Shown in pieces: positions 9,155-16,578 of a stretch of DNA of 64,000 bases; the stretch's first letter is position 1, and the number at the start of each line of letters is the position of its first letter. Source of the stretch: Parabacteroides sp. AM08-6 (GTDB lineage Bacteria; Bacteroidota; Bacteroidia; Bacteroidales; Tannerellaceae). Position numbers and translations under genes: made by a program. The stretch spans positions 1 through 64,000 of the forward strand of contig NZ_QRMP01000004.1 in NCBI RefSeq assembly GCF_003473295.1. The letters are read 5' to 3'. Below the pieces are notes generated by a model that saw nothing but the letters and a program-made list of their open reading frames with translations, was not told the DNA's origin and searched no databases.

Positions 9155-10393
9155 ATGCGAATACAGACCGGACAGGGGACAATTCCCCTTATTACATTAA
9201 TAGGTATATGGTCAATATCAGCTCTGAATGCATTGCCTGGTCTGGCCGTCTCTCCCATTCTGGGAAAATTATCCCTGATTTTCCCAACTTCGACGGAACT
9301 GGACATACAGATGCTTTCCTCTCTTCCTTCACTGCTGATTATCCCTTTTATCATCTTATCCGGTAAACTGACGGAGAAGATTAATAATATATATCTGTTA
9401 CAAATCGGACTGGTCATATTCTCACTCAGTGGTATTTTATATTTACTTTCCACAAAGATGTGGCAACTGATTGTCGTCAGCGCCTTATTGGGTATTGGTT
9501 CCGGACTGATTGTTCCCTTATCGACAGGGCTTATCTCACGATTTTTCACCGGTTCATACCGTACCAAACAATTCGGCTTCAGTTCTGCAATTACAAATGT
9601 TACGTTAGTACTGGCAACCATATTGACCGGTTATCTGGCTGAAATAAACTGGCATCTCCCCTTTCTTGTTTATTTATTCCCATTAATATCAATCGTTCTT
9701 TCCTTCTATTTGAAAAAGAATATTTCTCCTTACCCGGCCGGAGCCGAACTTAAAAACAATAAAGCCGGAAATGCTCAGACTGCCCACAGTAGCTCTTTTG
9801 GAAAATTCGGTATCCAAATCAAACATTTAATGCAGATAATGGCTTTTTACGGACTTGCTACTTATCTGGTTATTATTGTCAGTTTCAACCTGCCTTTCCT
9901 TATGAAGGAGTATCATTTTACCAGCGGTAATTCCGGTATCATGATTTCTTTGTTCTTCTTGGCAATTATGGCTCCCGGATTTATTCTAAACCAGATTGTA
10001 ACTTATTTCGGCAGCAAAACCAAGTTTTACAGCCTCCTTTCCATAGCTGCCGGCATGGCACTGATACTGGTTTCCCGCACCGAATGGTTAATCGGGCTGG
10101 GATGTATCTTTGCCGGTTTCGGCTACGGCATCATTCAGCCCATTGCTTACGATAAAACAACCCGGACGGCTATTCCGGAAAAAATAACATTGGCATTGGC
10201 TTTTGTCATGTCCATGAATTATCTGGCAATCTTATTATGTCCTTTCATTATCAATGTATTCAAGGACTTGTTTCATATCGAAACACAACAATTCGCTTTC
10301 ATATTCAATATGATTATTGCTCTGATTGCAGCGGCTTGGGCCTATCTGAAACAAGAATCTTTCCTGTTTAACGACAGCTTTAAATCCACATAA
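9155..10393 (+). CDS. MFS transporter
   Basis: The protein has 412 residues, with about 12 hydrophobic segments in two six-helix halves separated by a basic and polar loop near residues 185-215. The N-terminal half has the MFS-like arrangement ending in GIGSGLIVPLSTGLISRFF. The substrate cannot be told from sequence; drug or metabolite export is typical of this MFS group. The EamA-type transporter gene starts 18 bases downstream, so the two are probably cotranscribed. The 289-base gap before it (8866-9154) contains only the upstream regions of gadB and this gene as far as I can see. Confidence 0.8.
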   Translation: MRIQTGQGTIPLITLIGIWSISALNALPGLAVSPILGKLSLIFPTSTELDIQMLSSLPSLLIIPFIILSGKLTEKINNIYLLQIGLVIFSLSGILYLLSTKMWQLIVVSALLGIGSGLIVPLSTGLISRFFTGSYRTKQFGFSSAITNVTLVLATILTGYLAEINWHLPFLVYLFPLISIVLSFYLKKNISPYPAGAELKNNKAGNAQTAHSSSFGKFGIQIKHLMQIMAFYGLATYLVIIVSFNLPFLMKEYHFTSGNSGIMISLFFLAIMAPGFILNQIVTYFGSKTKFYSLLSIAAGMALILVSRTEWLIGLGCIFAGFGYGIIQPIAYDKTTRTAIPEKITLALAFVMSMNYLAILLCPFIINVFKDLFHIETQQFAFIFNMIIALIAAAWAYLKQESFLFNDSFKST

Positions 10394-10411
10394 TATAAAA
10401 AACAATGAAGT

Positions 10412-11314
10412 ATGAAGAATAAAATTACAGAAGCCAACATCTGCATGATTATCTCCAAAACCCTGAGCGGTCTGAACATGAATGCACTCAAGTATCTGTT
10501 GCCCGTATGGATAACTCCACTTTCAGGTGCCACATTACGATGTGTTTTCGCCGCAATCGCATTCTGGATTATCGGGATATTCACCAAACCGGAAACATCC
10601 ACCGCAAAAGAAAAAGTATATCTTTTCCTATTGGGGGCACTCGGCATCTATGGTTTTATGTTCTTTTACTTGATTGGATTAAGTAAGACGACGCCTGTAT
10701 CCAGTTCCATCTTCAGCAGTCTCGAACCCATTTGGGTATTCATTCTGGCCGTAGTATTCTTCAAAGAAAAAATTACCGGCATGAAAATTACCGGTATCCT
10801 GATAGGTTTGGGAGGCGCTTTGCTTTGTATTCTTACACAAAAAAGCGATGACTTGGCGGCAGATGCCTTTACAGGAAACGTGCTTTGTTTGATGAGTTCG
10901 TTTGCCTATGCCATTTATCTGGTTATCAGCAACCGCATATTAAGTAAAGTCGGAATAATGACTATGTTGAAATATACATTCACCGGGGCCGCCTTTTCGG
11001 CCCTCATCGTGTCGGCCTTTACAGGATTTGATGCTCGTGTATTTACGCTACCGTTACATTGGACACCTTTCCTTATCCTGATGTTCGTTTTGATTTTCCC
11101 TACGGTCATCAGTTATCTGCTGGTACCTATCGGATTGAAATATTTAAGCACTACGCTGGTTGCCATCTATGGATACCTTATTTTGATTGTCGCCACCATC
11201 GTATCCTTATCCATCGGTCAGGATCGCTTTAGCTGGACACAACTATTCGCTATCCTATTGATATGTTCCAGTGTCTACTTTGTTGAAATAGCTGAAAGTA
11301 AAGAGAAAATATAA
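10412..11314 (+). CDS. EamA (DMT superfamily) transporter
   Basis: The protein has 300 residues, with ten predicted membrane helices made of two EamA repeats. Typical features are FFYLIGLSKTTPVSSSIFSSLEPIWVFILA at the end of the first repeat, which continues with FFKEKITG, and the similar STTLVAIYGYLILIVATIVS segment in the second. Members export amino acids or other metabolites; the substrate here is unknown. The gene follows the MFS transporter by 18 bases on the same strand and likely shares its transcript. Confidence 0.82.
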   Translation: MKNKITEANICMIISKTLSGLNMNALKYLLPVWITPLSGATLRCVFAAIAFWIIGIFTKPETSTAKEKVYLFLLGALGIYGFMFFYLIGLSKTTPVSSSIFSSLEPIWVFILAVVFFKEKITGMKITGILIGLGGALLCILTQKSDDLAADAFTGNVLCLMSSFAYAIYLVISNRILSKVGIMTMLKYTFTGAAFSALIVSAFTGFDARVFTLPLHWTPFLILMFVLIFPTVISYLLVPIGLKYLSTTLVAIYGYLILIVATIVSLSIGQDRFSWTQLFAILLICSSVYFVEIAESKEKI

Positions 11315-11433
11315 ATTTTTTCTTTTTCTTTGTAACAACTTTGTTTTCGTTTCCGTCTACTTTATGAACGCCTTTCAAAAGCGCGCAGAAAGGCAGATAT
11401 AAACGGAATCAATAACGATTAATACATTTGGGA

Positions 11434-11883
11434 ATGAAAAAATACATTGCAATTTTGGTTTTAATTTTAACCTGTCAGGCTATATACAGCCAGAACATAG
11501 ACAAACTATTCAACGAGTTTGCCAAAAAAGAAAATGTCACACGCGTCAGCATCGGTCCGATAATCATGAAACTGAGTAGTATATTCACCGAAACAATGGG
11601 TGTTAACGGCATTGAAGTTTTAGATTTCGATGATTGCAGCAAGGACGTGAAAGAAAACCTTCGGACAGCCATCCGCAAACTTAAAGACGACCGGTTCGAA
11701 ACCATGATTACTTCCAATGAAGACAATAATCATGTAAAAGTTATGGTCCGCATCGACAAAAAAATGATTCGGGAATTGGTTATTTTTTGTACCGGTGAAG
11801 ATAATGCGCTTATCCGTATCAAAGGTAAAATCAAACCTTCGGATTTGGAACAAGTGGTAAAGGAACATAAAAATGGACATTAA
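11434..11883 (+). CDS. DUF4252 protein, first gene of the ECF sigma operon
   Basis: The protein has 149 residues from the ATG at 11434; a TTG two codons upstream is less likely. A signal peptide (residues 1-21, ending AIYSQ) points to the periplasm. The start of the mature part, DKLFNEFAKKENVTRVSIGP, matches the DUF4252 family, which is Bacteroidetes-specific and of unknown function. Its end overlaps the sigma factor gene by 11 bases, so translation is probably coupled. The last gene of this operon encodes a second DUF4252 protein. Confidence 0.8.
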   Translation: MKKYIAILVLILTCQAIYSQNIDKLFNEFAKKENVTRVSIGPIIMKLSSIFTETMGVNGIEVLDFDDCSKDVKENLRTAIRKLKDDRFETMITSNEDNNHVKVMVRIDKKMIRELVIFCTGEDNALIRIKGKIKPSDLEQVVKEHKNGH

Positions 11884-12391
11884 TAGCTTCAAACGGCTAT
11901 TTCTTCCGCTCCATCCCAAACTCTTCAGGATTGCCTGGGCTTTGGTTGAAAACAAAGCCGATGCCGAAGATATACTTCAGGATGCTTATTATAAATTATG
12001 GAGCCGGAGGGAAGAACTGATAGACGTTCAAAATCCGGAAGCTTTCTGCGTCACATTAGTCAAAAACCTTTGTCTCGACTATCTTCGCTCTGCACATGCC
12101 AATAGGCACGAAGAAGAAATAACGGAAGTCGTAACACTCGCCGCAGACAGTTCACCGGAAAAGGAGCTGGAGGCAACCGATAAATTACAGCTGATATGCC
12201 GCCTCATCAACCGACTACCGGATAATCAGCGGCAAGTGATGAAGTTACGAGGCATAAATGACTGTTCAATCGAAGAAATAGAAGAGATAACCGGTCTCAG
12301 CGCCGTAAACATACGGGTGCTTCTCTCCCGGGCACGAAAAATAATACGGGAACAAGTTAATAAACTTTATATATACGAACATGAACGATAA
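11873..12391 (+). CDS. ECF-type RNA polymerase sigma factor
   Basis: The protein has 172 residues. Region 2 spans about 10-75, with the typical AEDILQDAYYKLW helix and LVKNLCLDYLRS. Region 4 spans about 118-168, with LPDNQRQVMKLRGINDCSIEEIEEITGLS and the helix VNIRVLLSRARKIIR. It should direct transcription of a small stress or envelope regulon, possibly including its own operon. It overlaps the preceding gene by 11 bases and the following gene by 11 bases. The next gene encodes a single-pass membrane protein in the usual place of an anti-sigma factor. Confidence 0.92.
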   Translation: MDINSFKRLFLPLHPKLFRIAWALVENKADAEDILQDAYYKLWSRREELIDVQNPEAFCVTLVKNLCLDYLRSAHANRHEEEITEVVTLAADSSPEKELEATDKLQLICRLINRLPDNQRQVMKLRGINDCSIEEIEEITGLSAVNIRVLLSRARKIIREQVNKLYIYEHER

Positions 12392-12782
12392 AGAAATTGA
12401 TGATTTAATAAACAAAGCCCTCCGAGAAGAGCAGGCTTTGCCAAAAGGACTCTCCGAACGGCTGGAACGGCAAATAGACAGTTGGGCGGCAGAAGAAGAA
12501 AAGAAGACTCGTTCATTCAACCTGAAACGCTCCCTGTACTGGGTAAGCGGAATAGCCGCAGCTATCCTTTTATGTGTCGGCATATTCCAATACAGTACTC
12601 CCCTACAACCTCATGAACAAATGGCAGACACCTATACAAACCCGAAAGAGGCTGCGGCCACTGCTCAGAAAGCATTGCTTTTGATGTCGCAAAACCTAAA
12701 TAAAGGTTTCAACCAGATGGACAATGCCCAACAAGAGATAAATAAAGTAAACAACATATTGAACAAACATTTAAATGATTAA
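12381..12782 (+). CDS. Putative anti-sigma factor, single membrane helix
   Basis: The protein has 133 residues. A charged cytoplasmic segment (1-50, rich in Glu, Lys and Arg) is followed by one membrane helix (about 53-70, VSGIAAAILLCVGIFQY) and a periplasmic tail of about 60 residues with predicted helices. No ZAS zinc-binding His/Cys motif is visible, so the assignment as anti-sigma rests on size, topology and its place directly after the sigma factor gene. It overlaps both neighbours (11 and 8 bases). Confidence 0.6.
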   Translation: MNDKEIDDLINKALREEQALPKGLSERLERQIDSWAAEEEKKTRSFNLKRSLYWVSGIAAAILLCVGIFQYSTPLQPHEQMADTYTNPKEAAATAQKALLLMSQNLNKGFNQMDNAQQEINKVNNILNKHLND

Positions 12783-13257
12783 AAAGATGAAAGCTAAAAA
12801 TATATTCCTCCTCCTTTTCCTTTGCTGCACAACTCTTTGTATGGCCCAAGACAAACTGTTCGAAAAATATGCGGACATGGATAATGTCACCTCCGTATTC
12901 ATCTCCAAAGCCATGTTCCAGATGATGCCGAGCATCGAAAGCGGCGGACTCAACCTGATGAACCTGAAAGGAAAAATAGATAACCTGCAAATCCTCACTT
13001 CCGAGAACCAGGAAACAAAGGAAATGATGCGTAAAGACTTTACTTCCCACATCGGAAAATCTCATGAACTCTTAATGCGCGTCAAGGATAAAGATACCAA
13101 GGCAACCTTCTATATCGAACAAGAAGGCAATCGCGTCAGCGAAATGATTATGCTTGCCGATGCCGACTCCAGCTATGTCGTTATCCGGATTACCGGCAAC
13201 TTTACGTTGCAAGATATACGCGATGTGGCAAACAGCATTTCGATACAAAAAGAATAA
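12775..13257 (+). CDS. DUF4252 protein, last gene of the ECF sigma operon
   Basis: The protein has 160 residues; an alternative ATG at 12787 would remove the first four. A signal peptide ending CMAQ precedes a DUF4252 domain that begins DKLFEKYADMDNVTSVFISKAMF. It is clearly related to the product of the first gene of the operon (same KLF...NVT-S-I/V pattern after the signal peptide). It is probably a periplasmic or outer-membrane-associated protein. Function is unknown; its place in the operon suggests it belongs to the sigma factor's sensing circuit or regulon. Confidence 0.8.
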   Translation: MIKKMKAKNIFLLLFLCCTTLCMAQDKLFEKYADMDNVTSVFISKAMFQMMPSIESGGLNLMNLKGKIDNLQILTSENQETKEMMRKDFTSHIGKSHELLMRVKDKDTKATFYIEQEGNRVSEMIMLADADSSYVVIRITGNFTLQDIRDVANSISIQKE

Positions 13258-13303
13258 AATGACTTTTACAGTTCCGAATTCCGGAGATTTATAGCCAGAT
13301 TAT

Positions 13304-13340
13304 AAAAAAGACTTTTACTTTTGCAGTAAAGGTCTTTTTT
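13304..13340 (+). terminator. Terminator of the ECF sigma operon
   Basis: A 15-bp stem (13304-13318 with 13326-13340) contains one G-U pair, has a seven-base loop and ends in six T. A -7 type element (TACTTTTG, 13316-13323) lies inside the loop and right arm, 30 bases before the next gene, so terminator and next promoter seem to overlap. Confidence 0.65.
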
Positions 13341-13352
13341 ATTAATATCACC

Positions 13353-16300
13353 ATGACAACACAACAGATTATCAAAAACATGACGTATGCCGTAGCAGGA
13401 ATATTCCTGTCCTTTGCAATGACCGGGTGTTATGGCAAAAAAGCGGAGACAACCGACAGCTTTGTTACCTTGGAAGCACAATTTTCCAATCCTCCATCCG
13501 AGTTCCGTACTGCCCCTTTCATGGTATGGAACGGGAAAGTTACGGAAACTGAAATAGACCGAATGCTGAAAGAATTCAAAGATGCCGGATGTGGAGGGAC
13601 TTTTATTCATCCCCGACCCGGTATGATAACGGAATACATGTCCGACGAGTGGTACTCCCTCTACCGCCATGCTGTGAATAAAGGAAAGGAGATGGGAATG
13701 AATATATGGATTTACGATGAGAACTCTTATCCCAGCGGATTTGCAGGAGGACACGTTCCGGAAGAAATGCCCGAATCGTATAATCAGGGACAAGGACTGG
13801 CTCTCACCAAAACAGAACTCTTACCCGACAAAACGGACGAGTACTTCATCATCCTCAAAAAAGAAGGCGATAAATGGACGGATATTTCCCAAAATCCGGA
13901 CAAATACAAAAGCAACAAAGGAGAATATTACCTGTATAAAAAGACTTATTTAGGCAAGTCGGACTGGTATGGCGGATACTCGTATGTCGACTTGTTGGTA
14001 CCCGGTGTTACGGATAAGTTTCTTGAAACAACCATGAAAGGGTATGAAAAGACTATCAAGAACGAATTCGGAACAGCCGTTCTCGGTATTTTTACCGACG
14101 AACCCAACATTAGTTCTCCCGGCGGTCTGCGCTGGACTCCGGACTTGTTTGAAGTATTTCAAAAACGATGGGGCTACGACCTCAAACCGCTTATTCCACT
14201 CCTAAACGAAGAAACAGGCAACTATAAACAAGTCCGCCATAATTATATGGAAACTTTACTGCAACTGTTTATAGACCGCTGGTCCAAGCCCTATCATAAC
14301 TATTGCGAAGCAAACAACCTGGAATGGACCGGCCACTACTGGGAACACGGCTGGCCTCAAATGAACGACGGACCGGATAATATGGCAATGTACGCCTGGC
14401 ATCAAGTTCCGGCTATCGACATGCTGTTCAACCAATTTGACGAAACCAACCCGCAAGCTCAGTTCGGCAACATTCGTTCCGTCAAAGAACTCCGAAGCGC
14501 AGCCAACCAAACCGGCTGTAGCCGTACTCTCAGTGAAACTTACGGAGGAGGAGGCTGGGACGAAACATTTAAGGACTTCAAACGACTCGGTGATTGGGAA
14601 TACGTATTGGGAGTCAACTTCATGAACCAACATCTGGCACACATGACTCTGACCGGAGCTCGCAAATATGATTATCCTCCCGTCTTTACCTACCATTCAC
14701 CCTGGTGGCCGAACTACCGCGAACTAAACGATTATTTCGGACGTCTTTCTTTAGTATTGAGCAAAGGTATCCAGAAAAATGATATTCTGATACTCGAACC
14801 CAACTCGACGCTCTGGAGTTATTATGCCCATACCGGCAGTTCTCCGAAATTAATGGAAATAGGAACCGCTTTCCAGACTTTCATAACAAAACTGGAAAAG
14901 AACCAGGTAGAATATGACCTCGGCTCAGAAAACATTATCAAAGACCTCGGAAAAGCAGAAAAAGGCCGTTTCATCGTGGGTAAAACCTCCTACTCCACAG
15001 TTGTACTACCCCCGATGATGGAAACACTCAACAAGCCAACTTTCGATTTGCTACGGCAATTTGTACGACAAGGAGGCCGAATCATTACTTTTTCCGCACC
15101 GACATTAATAGATGGGGCAGAAAGTTCAGAACTGTCGGAATTCTTGTTGAACACCTCCATTATACCCGTTCCGGAATTGAACAAAGAGGTAATCGACAAA
15201 TACTTTACCAATAGTGATTTCCGGATAAATACCAACGGTGGAAGCCTGTATCACCAGCGTCGCCGGTTTGCAGACGGCGAATTACTGTTTTTAGTAAACG
15301 CATCAATGGATGAAACCGCCAACGGAACTCTTTCCATCCCGGCAAAAACTATCCTCGAAATGAATGCGATGAATGGAGAAATCTATACTTATCCTTCTCA
15401 AAAAGAGGGAAACAAACAAAATCTTTCTTTCCGAATCGAACCGGCAGGAAGTCTATTGCTCTATTGCACAAGGGGAAGCCAGAAGGATTATCCGGTACCT
15501 CCTGCAAAAATAGGTGACACTCCTGTTGCATCAACCAACCAGACTACCGTCAGCCGACTGAAGGACAATGCTTTGACAATCGACTTCTGCGACGTGACAG
15601 TCAAAGGTGAAACTCATAAGAAAGTTCATTTCTCCCAAGCAGCCGACATCGCTTTTAAAGCACATGGATTTGCAAACGGTAATCCCTGGAACACCTCTGT
15701 TCAATACAAACGGAACATCCTGGACCGCGATAACTTCAAAGATGGTGGCTTCAAAGCTTCCTATCATTTTACGATTAACGATGCTTTCGATTATTCCGGT
15801 ATGAAATTAGTATCCGAACGCCCCGAACTGTTCACAGTCAAAATAAACGGTACAGAAGTAAAAGCATTGCCGGACGAATGGTGGCTGGACCGCTCTTTCG
15901 GCGTTTACCAGATAGGAAAAGAGATAAAAAAAGGGAATAATACAATCGAATTGAGCATCAACCCGATGAGTATTTTTGCTGAAATCGAACCGGTTTACAT
16001 CATAGGAAACTTCTCTGTCGTCCCCGAAAAGGAAGGGTGGAGTATCAGCGCACCGGTGGAAACTCTTACATTGGGCAGTTGGAAAAAGCAGAAACAACCG
16101 TTCTATTCCTGGGATATGCGCTACAGCAAAGAGTATAAAGTGGACAAAATAACCGGCCGATATGCTGTAAAACTGAATAAATGGAACGGTACAGTATCAG
16201 AGGTTTACGTCAACGGAAAGAAGGCTGGCATTATCGCTTTCAACCCTTGGAAACTGGACATAACGCCATTGCTGAAAGAAGGTAGCAACCAAATAGACGT

Positions 16301-16466
16301 TCATGTCATCGGTAGCCTTAAAAATCTGTTAGGCCCACATTATAGAAATCCGGCTCCCGGACTTGCTTCTCCGTGGCACTGGAAAAATGTGGACAAACCC
16401 ATTCCCGGAAACGATTACCAGATGATTGACTACGGATTGATGGAAGACTTTGAATTAGTTCATTAA
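13353..16466 (+). CDS. GH106-like glycoside hydrolase (probable alpha-L-rhamnosidase)
   Basis: The protein has 1037 residues. A lipobox (AMTGC, Cys26) predicts a surface or periplasmic lipoprotein. The N-terminal catalytic part resembles GH106 and related (alpha/beta)8 enzymes: APFMVWNGKVTETEIDRMLKEFKDAGCGGTFIHPRPG, whose continuation includes YRHAVNKGKEMGMNIWIYDENSYPSG and GIFTDEPNI. C-terminal beta-sandwich segments (about 700-1037), including a jelly-roll-type module, follow, as is usual for this group. The next gene encodes a GH78 rhamnosidase, which supports a role in breaking down rhamnose-containing glycans such as pectin side chains or plant glycosides. I could not confirm the catalytic glutamates. 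No SusC/SusD pair is in the window. Confidence 0.75.
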   Translation: MTTQQIIKNMTYAVAGIFLSFAMTGCYGKKAETTDSFVTLEAQFSNPPSEFRTAPFMVWNGKVTETEIDRMLKEFKDAGCGGTFIHPRPGMITEYMSDEWYSLYRHAVNKGKEMGMNIWIYDENSYPSGFAGGHVPEEMPESYNQGQGLALTKTELLPDKTDEYFIILKKEGDKWTDISQNPDKYKSNKGEYYLYKKTYLGKSDWYGGYSYVDLLVPGVTDKFLETTMKGYEKTIKNEFGTAVLGIFTDEPNISSPGGLRWTPDLFEVFQKRWGYDLKPLIPLLNEETGNYKQVRHNYMETLLQLFIDRWSKPYHNYCEANNLEWTGHYWEHGWPQMNDGPDNMAMYAWHQVPAIDMLFNQFDETNPQAQFGNIRSVKELRSAANQTGCSRTLSETYGGGGWDETFKDFKRLGDWEYVLGVNFMNQHLAHMTLTGARKYDYPPVFTYHSPWWPNYRELNDYFGRLSLVLSKGIQKNDILILEPNSTLWSYYAHTGSSPKLMEIGTAFQTFITKLEKNQVEYDLGSENIIKDLGKAEKGRFIVGKTSYSTVVLPPMMETLNKPTFDLLRQFVRQGGRIITFSAPTLIDGAESSELSEFLLNTSIIPVPELNKEVIDKYFTNSDFRINTNGGSLYHQRRRFADGELLFLVNASMDETANGTLSIPAKTILEMNAMNGEIYTYPSQKEGNKQNLSFRIEPAGSLLLYCTRGSQKDYPVPPAKIGDTPVASTNQTTVSRLKDNALTIDFCDVTVKGETHKKVHFSQAADIAFKAHGFANGNPWNTSVQYKRNILDRDNFKDGGFKASYHFTINDAFDYSGMKLVSERPELFTVKINGTEVKALPDEWWLDRSFGVYQIGKEIKKGNNTIELSINPMSIFAEIEPVYIIGNFSVVPEKEGWSISAPVETLTLGSWKKQKQPFYSWDMRYSKEYKVDKITGRYAVKLNKWNGTVSEVYVNGKKAGIIAFNPWKLDITPLLKEGSNQIDVHVIGSLKNLLGPHYRNPAPGLASPWHWKNVDKPIPGNDYQMIDYGLMEDFELVH

Positions 16467-16477
16467 CATACATAAAA

Positions 16478-16567
16478 AAGCCTAACGGCTTTTCCGGAAA
16501 AGTCTTACGGTTTTTAAATAAAAGACGTACGGTTTTTCTCGGAAAGCCCGGCTATTTTTCAAATAAA
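16478..16567. repeat. Two tandem 45-base degenerate repeats
   Basis: Between the two rhamnosidase genes lie two related units, 16478-16522 and 16523-16567. Each contains two short half-units with ACGG or CGG-CT followed by a T run and ending alternately in GGAAA or AAATAAA. Short hairpins such as AGCCTAACGGCT can form. The motif TACGGTTTTTCTCGGAAAG resembles the core of the porZ terminator at 32177-32220. Confidence 0.5.
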
Positions 16568-16578
16568 AAAGTATTCTT

